A stretch of DNA of 64,000 nt from contig CBDBIU010000005.1 of NCBI GenBank assembly GCA_965206025.1, positions 2,324,208 through 2,388,207 of the forward strand. Reading direction: 5' to 3'. Source of the stretch: G963668345 sp965206025 (GTDB lineage Bacteria; Acidobacteriota; Terriglobia; Bryobacterales; UBA6623). Of the stretch, positions 55,965-64,000 are shown piece by piece. Position numbers and translations under genes: made by a program. The notes beneath the pieces are model-generated. The model searched no databases. It was not told where the DNA came from and worked only from the letters and a program-made list of their open reading frames with translations. Every line of letters begins with the position of its first letter. The first letter of the stretch is position 1.

Positions 55965-56489
55965 GTGCAAAATGCCTAGCAGAGATGCCATTAAGAACCA
56001 ACGACGGCGGCTCAACAGGACGTTCCTCCAAGAAACCGCGTCACGCAGTGTCTCAGGATGAAAGAATTGCCGTACCCAGCCTGGGACCTTCCTAAGGTCC
56101 ACATTAACTCTGCGGCGCGTTGCTTCCATATCGACATGGCCCATCTCTTCGAGAGCGTCGTCCAGAGACTGGTACGGGAACAGTTTTGCTCGGGTCAGCA
56201 ACTTGGCGTATGGACTCAAATCGTTAGCCACGACCGGTCGCCCCGCGAACCAAGCCTCCAGAGCAACAGTGCCGGATCTCGAAAATGGGTCGTAGACAAG
56301 ACCACCCCGGCTCGTGAACCGCGAAACAAGGGATGCGGCCATAGACGACTTGATCTTTCCAATGTAAGGCGAAAGCTGATGAAGCGTGCTTTCAGTCTTC
56401 AGAGCGCTACCGCTCCAGTTACAAGCCTGGGTCCTCTGTACTTGAGGGCAGCGGGGCGCTTGGGGTAGAACGTCCATACGCGTATTCAC
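55965..56489 (-). pseudogene. DNA methyltransferase, N-terminal part (split by IS4)
   Basis: It starts at GTG 56489 or ATG 56477. It contains the SAM-binding motif as YDPFSRSGTVALEAWFAGRPV (D67-T74), where most relatives have DPFxGxGT; here Arg stands for the first Gly. A NDLSPYAKLLTRAKL strand-helix follows, typical of the acidic loop after motif I. Motif I precedes TSPPY, the permuted order found in some N4/N6 methylases. It heads the methyltransferase-DUF262-HEPN operon. Confidence 0.87.
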
Positions 56490-57154
56490 TTTATTCGAAG
56501 TCCATCGGCATCAGTGGGATTCGAGCCGGTTTCTTTCTAGATGTTCGGTTAACCGACATCGGTATGTCAAAACATCAGTCTGTGGAGAGCGAAGCTTTCC
56601 GAAGGTGACAAACCCGTAGCAACGCGGGGCGCGGCCGCTGGAGGCGCCGATCGAGGCCGTCGAGCTTGTCAATAAGGGAAGTAGCCCGTAGCGCCGGGCT
56701 GGGCCGTCGTTTGGCCCAGACCTGCGGCCTTTTCTAACCCGTGCTGTGTCCCGTAGCACGTGCGATTTTACAGCGCCACGCCGGTGCAGCCGTGTTCGCT
56801 TCCTTGTCACAGGAACACTGCAGAGCCGCGGACGGAAGTCCGCGGTCAGCCGCGTTCACGCGGCTTGCTTTCAGCTAGGCCGGCCGTTTTACGGCTGGTA
56901 CTGCGCCCCCGCGTGCCGCTGGTTCTTTCCGGCGCTCGGCCGCTGCCGGCGGTCGAGCAGGGCCTGGGGTAGGGCAACAGCGCGCCGCCCCCGGCGGCCC
57001 GCCCTCCGTCGCAAAACCCCTCCACGAGTCACATCACCTCCCAAATCTCATCCTCTTCATTCCACCCCACTTACCGAACCCGACCCCCTGGAACCCGATA
57101 ACCCCGCCGTACCCTGGAAGCGGAGCCCCTGCTCCCAGGAAAGGAATCATAATC
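56490..57154. other. Intergenic repeat mosaic upstream of the conserved unknown gene
   Basis: About 665 bp without a gene. CCGCGGACGGAAGTCCGCGG (about 56826) is a hairpin. GTAGCGCCGGGC and CCCGTAGCACG-type dispersed sequence also occurs. A promoter for the methyltransferase operon should lie here on the minus strand, but none is convincing. Confidence 0.45.
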
Positions 57155-57973
57155 ATGGCTACACGCGCACAAATCAAAGCTAATGGCGACAACGCAAAAA
57201 AATCCACCGGACCACGCACCAACGAAGGCAAATCGCGCGCTGCGAAAAACGCTCTCAAACACGGACTCCTCGCCCGCGATACCGTCCTGCCCGGCGAGGA
57301 CCCCGCCGACTTCGATAGCCAACTCGCCGCCCTCGAAGCCGACATCCAACCCGCCAACTCTCTCGAATTCGAACTCGTCCGCCAGATCGCCGACGCTCAG
57401 TGGCGCATGCGCCGCCTCACGCGCTTGGAGACCGGCTTCATCGCCGCTTCCGTCGCCGACAAGCGCCGCCTGACCGAAAAATATCATCCCGAGAGATTGC
57501 GCCCCGGCTACGACGGCGAGACGCAGCTCTTAGGCTCGGCAATGCTCGATCGCACCCAGGCCCTCGTTCACCTGGCCCGCTACGACGGACATCTCAGCCG
57601 CCGCTTCTTCCGCGCTGTCAAGCAACTGGCTGACCTGCGCCGCGACGAGCGCAAGGCCCGTGAGACCCGCCCCTCGACCGACTCCGATCCCTACCGCGGC
57701 CGCTACGTCCCCGACCAGGCCCCGCCACCGATCGACCCTCCAAGCACCGCGGCTGGCCGCATCGGCTTCCGCGCCAGTGGCGACTCGGCCCCACCCGCCG
57801 GTCTCTCGAAAATGGGCGGACAGAGCCGTGCCCGTCAGGGCGCGGGCCCCACAGCCCAAATTCACACCCTCCGCGGACCCCTCCCTCCGCGGTGCCAACC
57901 CTCGCCAATCAAAAAATACCAAACGAACCAAATCTCGCCGAACCCTCATAGAATCAATGGCCTACAACGATGA
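57155..57973 (+). CDS. Conserved hypothetical protein with STGPRTxEGK motif
   Basis: The 272-aa protein starts at ATG 57155 with GGAAAGGAA upstream. Its N-terminus reads QIKANGDNAKKSTGPRTNEGK, followed by SRAAKNALKHGLLAR. From memory this marks a conserved family common in Acidobacteria and Planctomycetes, sometimes in many copies per genome. A helical middle follows (about 55-170; LEFELVRQIADAQWRMRRL). The tail is Pro-rich and disordered. The last 25 codons run through a reversed copy of the GTTTGGTATTTT-type dispersed motif. Function is unknown; the multicopy habit suggests a mobile or nucleic-acid-related role, which is speculative. Confidence 0.75.
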   Translation: MATRAQIKANGDNAKKSTGPRTNEGKSRAAKNALKHGLLARDTVLPGEDPADFDSQLAALEADIQPANSLEFELVRQIADAQWRMRRLTRLETGFIAASVADKRRLTEKYHPERLRPGYDGETQLLGSAMLDRTQALVHLARYDGHLSRRFFRAVKQLADLRRDERKARETRPSTDSDPYRGRYVPDQAPPPIDPPSTAAGRIGFRASGDSAPPAGLSKMGGQSRARQGAGPTAQIHTLRGPLPPRCQPSPIKKYQTNQISPNPHRINGLQR

Positions 57974-58077
57974 TCTCCGTGGCGCGGATCTCCCTTTTGA
58001 GAATCGCCGCCAACCGGATGGTCAGAAAGGGCGCACAGCAGCCAGTTCAGGGCGTCGATATGGCGGCGGAGGGGACC

Positions 58078-59574
58078 TCAAGCCACAATCTGCGGGATCA
58101 GATCGCCGTGTACGTCGGTAAGCCGGAAGTGACGGCCGTTGAAGAAGTAGGTCAAGCGCTCGTGGTCGAGGCCCAGCAGATGGAGCAGCGTGGCATGGAT
58201 GTCGTGGTGGTTCACAATCTGCTCGGCCGCTTTGTATCCAAACTCGTCGGTGGCGCCGATGACCTGCCCGCCCCGGATGCCGGCCCCGGCCATCCATAGC
58301 GTCATCGCGCCGGGGTTGTGGTCGCGTCCGACGCCGCGTTGGGATATCGGCATTCGTCCAAACTCGGAATGCCAGATGACGAGCGTGTCGTCGAGCAGCC
58401 CTCGCTGCTTGAGGTCTTGGATCAATCCGGCGATGGGCTTATCGACCTCTTTGGCGTGCAGGGTGTGGTTCTCGACGAGGTTCGTGTGCGCGTCCCAGGT
58501 GTCGATATTCTGCATCACCATGGCGCCGTTATAGAGCTGCACGAAGCGCACTCCGCGCTCCACCAAGCGGCGCGCCAGCATGCATTGTTTGCCGAAGTGC
58601 TCGGTAGTCGGATCGTCGAGCCCGTACAGCTTCTTGGTCGATTCGCTTTCCTGAGATACGTCAACCGCCTCGGGCGCGCAGGTTTGCATGCGATAGGCGA
58701 GTTCATAAGACGCGATCCGCGCCGCCAGCTCGGTGCTGCCCGGATAGCGCTCGGCGTGCTCTTGGTTGAGCCGGTTCAAGTGGTCAAGCCGGGCGCGCTG
58801 TTGCTCGGGGGAAACGTATTCCGGGGGCGGGTGGAGATCAAGAATGGGATCGCCGCTGGCGCGGAACACCGTGCCCTGGTAGGCCGCCGGCAAGAATCCG
58901 CTGCTCCAATTCGCCGGACCGCTGAAGGGGCCTCCGCGGTAGTCGTAGATGACGACAAATCCCGGCAGGTTCTGGTTTTCCGAGCCCAGCCCGTAGGTCA
59001 CCCAGGAGCCGACGCTGGGGAAGCCCATCAGCAGCGAGCCGGTATTGACCTCGTAGTGCGATAGCACATGGTCATTCGAGCGGCCTTGGGCGGAGCGGAT
59101 GAAGGCGAGGTCATCGACCATCCCGGCAACGTTGGGGAACAACTCGGATACCTCGATGCCGCTCTGGCCGTGTTTCTGGAACCCAAACGGGCTCTTCATC
59201 AGCGGCCCGGGATACCCCTGGCGCACCCGAACAGGACCTTTCCCGGTCAACGGCCGGCCATGGTACTTGGTGAGCGCCGACTTCGGGTCGAAGGTATCAA
59301 CCTGGCTCACGCCGCCACTCATGAAAAGTGAGATGACGGCCTTGGCCCGAGGCTTGAAATGACTCGCCCTGGGGGCGATGGGTGAGTCGACAGATGGGGA
59401 ATCCGCGCACGGCGTTTCCGCGGGTGTTCGATCGGCGGCCAGCAGCCCGTTCTCGGCCAGCAAGGAGGCCAAAGCCAAGCCGCTGATACCCTCTCCGGCT
59501 TCGAAGAGGAAGTCCCGCCGCGAGACGAACTGCCTCTTGCCGCTCGGGCGATCGCTCTTTGGAGGTGACGCCAT
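58078..59574 (-). CDS. DUF1501 exported protein (sulfatase-like fold)
   Basis: The 498-aa protein has an N-terminal twin-arginine signal (VSRRDFLFEAGEGISGLALASLL) that directs it across the membrane folded. DUF1501 features follow: KAVISLFMSGGVSQVDTFDPK, RGVRFVQLYNGA, DTLVIWHSEFGRMPISQ and GRDHNPGAMTLWMAGAGIRGG. The fold is alkaline-phosphatase/sulfatase-like, but the activity is not established. It lies 7 bp downstream of the DUF1549/DUF1553 gene, the usual pairing, so the two proteins probably work together in the periplasm. Confidence 0.93.
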   Translation of the reverse strand: MASPPKSDRPSGKRQFVSRRDFLFEAGEGISGLALASLLAENGLLAADRTPAETPCADSPSVDSPIAPRASHFKPRAKAVISLFMSGGVSQVDTFDPKSALTKYHGRPLTGKGPVRVRQGYPGPLMKSPFGFQKHGQSGIEVSELFPNVAGMVDDLAFIRSAQGRSNDHVLSHYEVNTGSLLMGFPSVGSWVTYGLGSENQNLPGFVVIYDYRGGPFSGPANWSSGFLPAAYQGTVFRASGDPILDLHPPPEYVSPEQQRARLDHLNRLNQEHAERYPGSTELAARIASYELAYRMQTCAPEAVDVSQESESTKKLYGLDDPTTEHFGKQCMLARRLVERGVRFVQLYNGAMVMQNIDTWDAHTNLVENHTLHAKEVDKPIAGLIQDLKQRGLLDDTLVIWHSEFGRMPISQRGVGRDHNPGAMTLWMAGAGIRGGQVIGATDEFGYKAAEQIVNHHDIHATLLHLLGLDHERLTYFFNGRHFRLTDVHGDLIPQIVA

Positions 59575-59581
59575 GGCTTGG

Positions 59582-62287
59582 CTAGTTCATATAAACAAAC
59601 TCGTTGAGATTGAAGATCACATCGCAAAGGTCGGTCAGAGCGGCCAACCCGGGAGACTCGTCTCCACGGCCCTGATGATAGGCCTTCTGCCGCTCCAGAA
59701 ACGACAGGTTCGCTTCCAGTTCTTTGGGCGTCGGCTCGCGGCTAAGCGCGATGCGATACGCCTCGGTAACAGCGAGTCGCGAATCATGGCCGGCCCGGCG
59801 GTCAACCCGCTTCGCGAAGTAGTCGGCCTGCAGCAGAACGAATTCATTGTTCAGCAGCGTCAACGCCTGCGTGGGGACGGTCGTTGTGTTCCGGCGCTCG
59901 CAGGTCACGTTCGGGTCCGGCTGATCGAAAACCTCAAACATGGGGTAGCGCAGGCCTCGCTTCCAGTAGGAGTAGATGCTCCGACGCCAAACGTCGGGGC
60001 CCTGTTCGGTCAGCACCCACTTGCCCATGCCGAACGATCGCCAGACGCTCTCCGGGACAGGCGGGAAAAACGGTTTGCCACCCGGCGCCAAATTGAGATT
60101 CCCGCTGACGGCGAGCACGTTGTCGCGGATGGCCTCGCCCTCCAAGCGGCGCTGGGGGAAACGCCATAGTAGCGAGTTGTCGGGGTCGGCCTCGGCGTTG
60201 GCTTCCCGATGGTAGTCGGACGCCATGCGGTAGGTCTCGGAGGTCATGATCAGCCGGTGCATCCGCTTGATGCTCCAGCCCTGACGGACAAACTCCGTGG
60301 CCAGCCAGTCCAGCAGCTTGGGGTGGGTCGGCCGCTGACCGGTGCGGCCGAAATTGCTCGGGGTCGTTACGATCCCCTTCCCGAAATGATGCTGCCAGAT
60401 GCGATTGACCATCACGCGCGCCGTTAGCGGATGATCGGGGGAAACGATCCACTCGGCGAGCGCCCGGCGGCGGCCGCTCGAGACGTGTCCGCTTGACCGT
60501 GGACGCACGGCCGGAGGATCACCGCGCGTCACTACCTGTAGGAAACCGGGCTGCACCTCCGGTCCCTTCGTATGGTAGTCGCCGGTCGGCAGAAAGTAGG
60601 TCTTCGGAGGATGGTAGGACTTGCCCGGTTCAGGAAGGAAGCTGCCTTCCACATCGTAGACCTCCCGATTCCCTTTCCCCGGCAGTGGCTCATCGCCGCG
60701 GCCGTCGGGGGCGAAACGGTAGTCGCCATCGCGAATGCCCATGGCCATGGGGACGGCGTCCCGAAGAGTCTCCCGCAGCTTTTCGATGCGGTTTTTAATC
60801 TCCTCGACCACGGCTCGATGCGCGTCATTCAGCAGATTGCTCACGTCGTCGACCTTGAAGGTGAGCACTTGTGCGGCCAGCAGCTGCTGGCCGGGCGTCC
60901 TCTCGGACTCCGGCGTGCGCAGCGCTTCTTTAATATCCTCGGGAAACTCGGCCACTCTTTTCTTAAAAGCCGCCTGCCGATAGGGTTCTTCGATTTTCAC
61001 TACGAGAGCCTTGAGCGGTTCGATCTCCGCTTCGAGCGCGGCTTTTCGGGCTTCGTACGCCTGCTCTTCGCCGCGCGGGACCAAAGGATAGTTGTACTTC
61101 ACGAACGGAAAGAAGACGGCCATCATGCGGTAGTAATCAACCTGTGGGATGGGATCAAACTTGTGGTCGTGGCAGCGGGCGCAATTGACCGTCAGAGCCA
61201 TGAAAGCCCGGCCGGTCGTGCCGATCATGTCATCGAGATACTCGTAGCGATATTGCGGGTTGTCCTTTTCGCGAAAGCCGACGCGGGGCCCGACGCGATA
61301 AAAGCCTGTCGCCGTCAAGCTGTCGAAGGTGACTTCGTCCAACTCGTCCCCGGCAAGCTGTTCCCGAACGAACTGGTCATAGGGTTTGTCTTCGTTGAAC
61401 GCCCGGATGACGTAATCGCGATAGCGCCAGGCGTGGGGGTAGTCGAAGTCGTGCTCGTAGCCGTGGCTGTCGGCGTAGCGGGCGACGTCGAGCCAATGGC
61501 GTCCCCAGCGCTCCCCGTAGTGCGGAGAGGCTAGTAGCCGGTCGATGACCTTCTCAAAAGAGTCGGGCGAGCGGTCGCGGACAAAGTCTTCCACTTCCTC
61601 GGGCGGGGGGATGATTCCGATCAGGTCGAGATAGGCACGCCGGATCAGAGTCCGCTTGTCGGCGGCCGTCGCCGGGAGAAGCCCCTCCGACTCGAGTCGG
61701 TCCTTGATGAACGCGTCGATCGGGTGGCCGCTCCACCGCGGATCGCCGACTTGGGGTAGGGAGTGCCGCACGGGTCGCTGAAAAGCCCACCATTGGCGGT
61801 CTTCCTCGGTGATCTCGGTTTCGGGGATGCTCGCCTGCCGAGCGGTCGCTGCCGGGCTTGCGGGCGAGTCGGGTTCGGGCTCGGGATCATCCCACTTCGC
61901 GCCTTGGTCGATCCAGTCCCGTAAGACCCAGATCTCTTCGTCGCTGAGGCTGCCGCCCATCGGCATGACCGGCGCATCCATTCCCGATACACGAAGATAC
62001 AGCGGGCTTTGCTGGGCGTCGCCCGGAACGAGCGCGGGACCGTGGACACCGCCCTCGAGCATTCCGGCCCGCGAGCTGAGGTCGAGATCGGACACCTTTT
62101 GCCCTTCACCATGGCACGAGAAACAGTTCTTCTCGAGAATGGGCAGAACGTCTTTCGAAAAGACGGGGTCGGGCGGGTCGGGTGCACCGAAGGAAACCCC
62201 GGCCGGCAAGAGGACGATCGCGGCGAGAGCGGTCAGCGCGCGTCCCGCTCCTCGCCGCCCCGGCCCGGCTTTGAGAGAAAGCAGCAT
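59582..62287 (-). CDS. PSCyt1-DUF1549-DUF1553 protein
   Basis: The 901-aa protein has a signal peptide (to about residue 35) and a PSCyt1 haem domain with CFSCHG near 56-61. A Pro/Ser-rich linker (about 133-150) leads to DUF1549 (about 185-395), ending in CARCHDHKFDPI. After a coiled region, DUF1553 (about 620-880) shows LTARVMVNRIWQHHFGKGI and VPTQALTLLNNEFV. It lacks the LamG insert of its relative at 5989. It is co-transcribed with the DUF1501 gene downstream and is exported. Confidence 0.94.
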   Translation of the reverse strand: MLLSLKAGPGRRGAGRALTALAAIVLLPAGVSFGAPDPPDPVFSKDVLPILEKNCFSCHGEGQKVSDLDLSSRAGMLEGGVHGPALVPGDAQQSPLYLRVSGMDAPVMPMGGSLSDEEIWVLRDWIDQGAKWDDPEPEPDSPASPAATARQASIPETEITEEDRQWWAFQRPVRHSLPQVGDPRWSGHPIDAFIKDRLESEGLLPATAADKRTLIRRAYLDLIGIIPPPEEVEDFVRDRSPDSFEKVIDRLLASPHYGERWGRHWLDVARYADSHGYEHDFDYPHAWRYRDYVIRAFNEDKPYDQFVREQLAGDELDEVTFDSLTATGFYRVGPRVGFREKDNPQYRYEYLDDMIGTTGRAFMALTVNCARCHDHKFDPIPQVDYYRMMAVFFPFVKYNYPLVPRGEEQAYEARKAALEAEIEPLKALVVKIEEPYRQAAFKKRVAEFPEDIKEALRTPESERTPGQQLLAAQVLTFKVDDVSNLLNDAHRAVVEEIKNRIEKLRETLRDAVPMAMGIRDGDYRFAPDGRGDEPLPGKGNREVYDVEGSFLPEPGKSYHPPKTYFLPTGDYHTKGPEVQPGFLQVVTRGDPPAVRPRSSGHVSSGRRRALAEWIVSPDHPLTARVMVNRIWQHHFGKGIVTTPSNFGRTGQRPTHPKLLDWLATEFVRQGWSIKRMHRLIMTSETYRMASDYHREANAEADPDNSLLWRFPQRRLEGEAIRDNVLAVSGNLNLAPGGKPFFPPVPESVWRSFGMGKWVLTEQGPDVWRRSIYSYWKRGLRYPMFEVFDQPDPNVTCERRNTTTVPTQALTLLNNEFVLLQADYFAKRVDRRAGHDSRLAVTEAYRIALSREPTPKELEANLSFLERQKAYHQGRGDESPGLAALTDLCDVIFNLNEFVYMN

Positions 62288-62477
62288 CTCTTAGCGCCCC
62301 GCGCTTGTCCGGGTTGTGAAAACCTTGGGGGCGACCCGCCGCGCCTCCCGGAAGTCATGGATGAAGCGCTGCCCCTGGGATGGCGCTCAGGTTCTTCACA
62401 AACCCGGCCTTGCGGGTTCACCTGCAAGTTTAGGAGTCGGGGAGGGACATGTCAACGAGTCGACAATGGTCCGTCGC

Positions 62478-63965
62478 TCAGGCGAGTGCTTTGCGGATAA
62501 CTGCGCCGCGCACGCCCGTCAGGCGCTGGTCGAGTCCCTGGTAAAAGTACGTGAGCTTGGTGTGGTCGAGACCCATCAAGTGCAGGATGGTGGCATGAAA
62601 GTCGGAGACATGCCAAGGGTCCTCGACCGCATCGAAACCCAACTCGTCCGTCGCGCCGATCGCCTGACCGCCCTTCACGCCGGCACCGGCAAGCCACATG
62701 CTGAAGCCGAGCCAGTTGTGATCGCGGCCGGGTTTGCCGACGCCTTCGCTCGTGGGCGTACGGCCGAACTCGCCTCCCCACACCAGCAGAGTCTCGTCCC
62801 ATAGGCCCGTGCGCTTCAAGTCCGTTATCAGCGCGCCGATCGGCTGGTCGGTTTCGCCGGCGTGGAGCGTGTGGTTCGAGATGCAATCGAGGTGGCCGTC
62901 CCAGGTATCTTCGATATGACCGCCGCCCGAGTAGAGCTGGACGAATCGCACTCCGCGCTCGATGAGCCTTCGCGTGATCAGACACTTGCGGCCGAAGTCC
63001 TCGGTCAGCTTGGCGTCGAGCCCGTACATTTCCCTGGTCTTGCGGCTTTCCATGTCGAGATCGACGGCTTCGGCGGCGGTGGTCTGCATACGATACGCCA
63101 GCTCGTAGGAATGGATGCGCGCCTCGAGTTCCGAATCCCCGGCGTGCCGCCGCCGGTGCGATTCATTGAGGCCCTTGAGTAAATCGAGCGCGCGGCGCTG
63201 GGTCTGCCCGCTGACCCCTTCGGGCGTCTCGAGATTTAGCAGCGGCGACCCGCCGCTGCGAAACAGCGTGCCCTGGTAGGCCGCGGGCATGAAGCCGGAA
63301 CTCCAGTTCGACGCACTGCCGATCGGACCTCCGCGAGGGTCGGTCATGACCACGAAGCTGGGCAGGTCCTGGCTCTCGGTCCCTAGGCCGTAGCTGAGCC
63401 AAGATCCCAAACTCGGCTTGCCGATCACGACGTTTCCCGTATTCATCTGGATGCAGCCGGAAGCGTGCGCGGCGGTATCGGTTTGGAGAGAACGAACGAC
63501 GCACAGGTCGTCGGCGTGCTTGGCCGTGTGCGGGAAAAGGCTGCTGATTTCTAGACCGCTGTTGCCGTGCTTGGTGAACTCAAACGGCGACTGCATCAGG
63601 TGGCCAATGGGGCGGCTGTTCGAGCCGATGACCATGTCGCCCTTGTAGGGCGTGCCGTCGTATTTCGCCAGCGCCGGTTTGGGATCGAACGTATCTACTT
63701 GGCTGGGAGCCCCGTTCATGAACAGGAAGACGACGTGCTTGGCTTTGGCGGGGAAGTGGGGAGGGCGCGCCGCCAACAGGCTCTTGGCTCCCGGCGCCGC
63801 TTCCGTCGAGGCGGCATAAGCCGGGGATCGAAAGAACCCGTCGCGCGAAAGCAGATCGATGAGCGCGAGCATCGGGAAGCGCGCGCCCGTGTTCCACAGA
63901 AACTCGCGCCGGCTGTGGGGCCGGCGTGGATGTTTCTCCTCCGAATGGCCTTCGTTCTTGCTCAT
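62478..63965 (-). CDS. DUF1501 exported protein, second copy
   Basis: The 495-aa protein has an RR signal (HSRREFLWNTGARFPMLALIDLL). It shares KHVVFLFMNGAPSQVDTFDPKPAL, RGVRFVQLYSGG, ETLLVWGGEFGRTPTSEG and GRDHNWLGFSMWLAGAGVKGG with the gene at 58078. Its ATG at 63965 overlaps a stop TGA of an upstream frame, as expected if a DUF1553 gene precedes it outside the window. A 190-bp gap separates it from the next DUF1549/DUF1553-DUF1501 pair. Confidence 0.94.
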   Translation of the reverse strand: MSKNEGHSEEKHPRRPHSRREFLWNTGARFPMLALIDLLSRDGFFRSPAYAASTEAAPGAKSLLAARPPHFPAKAKHVVFLFMNGAPSQVDTFDPKPALAKYDGTPYKGDMVIGSNSRPIGHLMQSPFEFTKHGNSGLEISSLFPHTAKHADDLCVVRSLQTDTAAHASGCIQMNTGNVVIGKPSLGSWLSYGLGTESQDLPSFVVMTDPRGGPIGSASNWSSGFMPAAYQGTLFRSGGSPLLNLETPEGVSGQTQRRALDLLKGLNESHRRRHAGDSELEARIHSYELAYRMQTTAAEAVDLDMESRKTREMYGLDAKLTEDFGRKCLITRRLIERGVRFVQLYSGGGHIEDTWDGHLDCISNHTLHAGETDQPIGALITDLKRTGLWDETLLVWGGEFGRTPTSEGVGKPGRDHNWLGFSMWLAGAGVKGGQAIGATDELGFDAVEDPWHVSDFHATILHLMGLDHTKLTYFYQGLDQRLTGVRGAVIRKALA

Positions 63966-64000
63966 GCGCTCTTGCGGACCTGATGCAGCGCGACCGCGGG
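63962..64000 (-). CDS. 3' end of an upstream gene (partial)
   Basis: Twelve codons (PAVALHQVRKSA) end in a TGA that overlaps the DUF1501 start as ATGA. By analogy with the other modules this would be a DUF1549/DUF1553 gene, but the visible part is too short to identify. Confidence 0.3.
   Translation of the reverse strand, partial: PAVALHQVRKSA

Overview
The window looks like a chromosomal piece of a Gram-negative Acidobacteriota genome, probably Bryobacterales/Solibacter-like. Four things point there. Two adjacent secreted VWA-domain proteins resemble the acidobacterial VWA family. Planctomycete-type cytochrome modules (DUF1549/DUF1553 with DUF1501) occur three times, and Solibacter-type Acidobacteria share them. 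kdsA and a TonB-dependent receptor imply an outer membrane. Intergenic spaces are crowded with palindromic repeats. The lineage is inferred from gene content; no rRNA gene is present.

Layout. 1-5.8 kb: an enolase-superfamily gene broken by a tandem duplication, an FkbM-like lipoprotein, initiator tRNA-Met, a DUF5916 protein and a Yip1-like membrane protein. 6-9.2 kb: a large PSCyt1/DUF1549/LamG/DUF1553 protein. 9.5-12.8 kb: an acoABC-type 2-oxoacid/acetoin dehydrogenase operon. 12.8-13.7 kb: no gene, but a palindromic element and a run of nested stems that may be a structured RNA. 13.7-16.3 kb: pyrG-kdsA. 17-19.8 kb: two VWA proteins and two small ORFs. 19.9-21.5 kb: an IS element sitting inside an older MITE. 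22-25.3 kb: a truncated cytochrome, a class-III aminotransferase and a sialidase. 25.7-30.5 kb: a coupled operon with a CsgG-like/TPR/propeller fusion, preceded by an IS481 remnant. 30.7-39.3 kb: a TonB receptor, S9 peptidase, PepP, membrane protein and FG-GAP lipoprotein. 39.3-43.1 kb: repeat-rich accessory DNA with an AlbA_2 two-gene unit and a tyrosine-recombinase remnant. 43-50 kb: SH3/TPR protein, two FmdB-like zinc ribbons, gamma-glutamyltransferase, IS1380, a Tad-like pseudogene and a sugar isomerase-like protein. 50.5-56.5 kb: a defence-like operon (DNA methyltransferase, DUF262, HEPN-like). 57-64 kb: a conserved unknown gene and two DUF1501 genes around a DUF1553 gene.

The most interesting locus is 50909-56489 on the minus strand. 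A permuted DNA methyltransferase, a DUF262 protein with a DGQQR motif and a small protein with an RX4H HEPN motif lie in one direction. The first two genes are each interrupted by an identical copy of a 1329-bp IS4-family element with 9-bp target duplications. Removing each IS with one duplication copy restores perfect reading frames (385 and 361 aa), so this is a recently silenced and reconstructable candidate defence system.

The second theme is small non-autonomous repeats. A roughly 200-250 bp MITE family has TIRs near CCCGCTTTTCTCACCACxTG. A roughly 145-bp palindrome is itself inserted in one MITE. A roughly 32-bp motif contains GTTTGGTATTTTCC. These repeats have broken or capped several genes. 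All family assignments were made by eye from translated sequence; no database search was possible.
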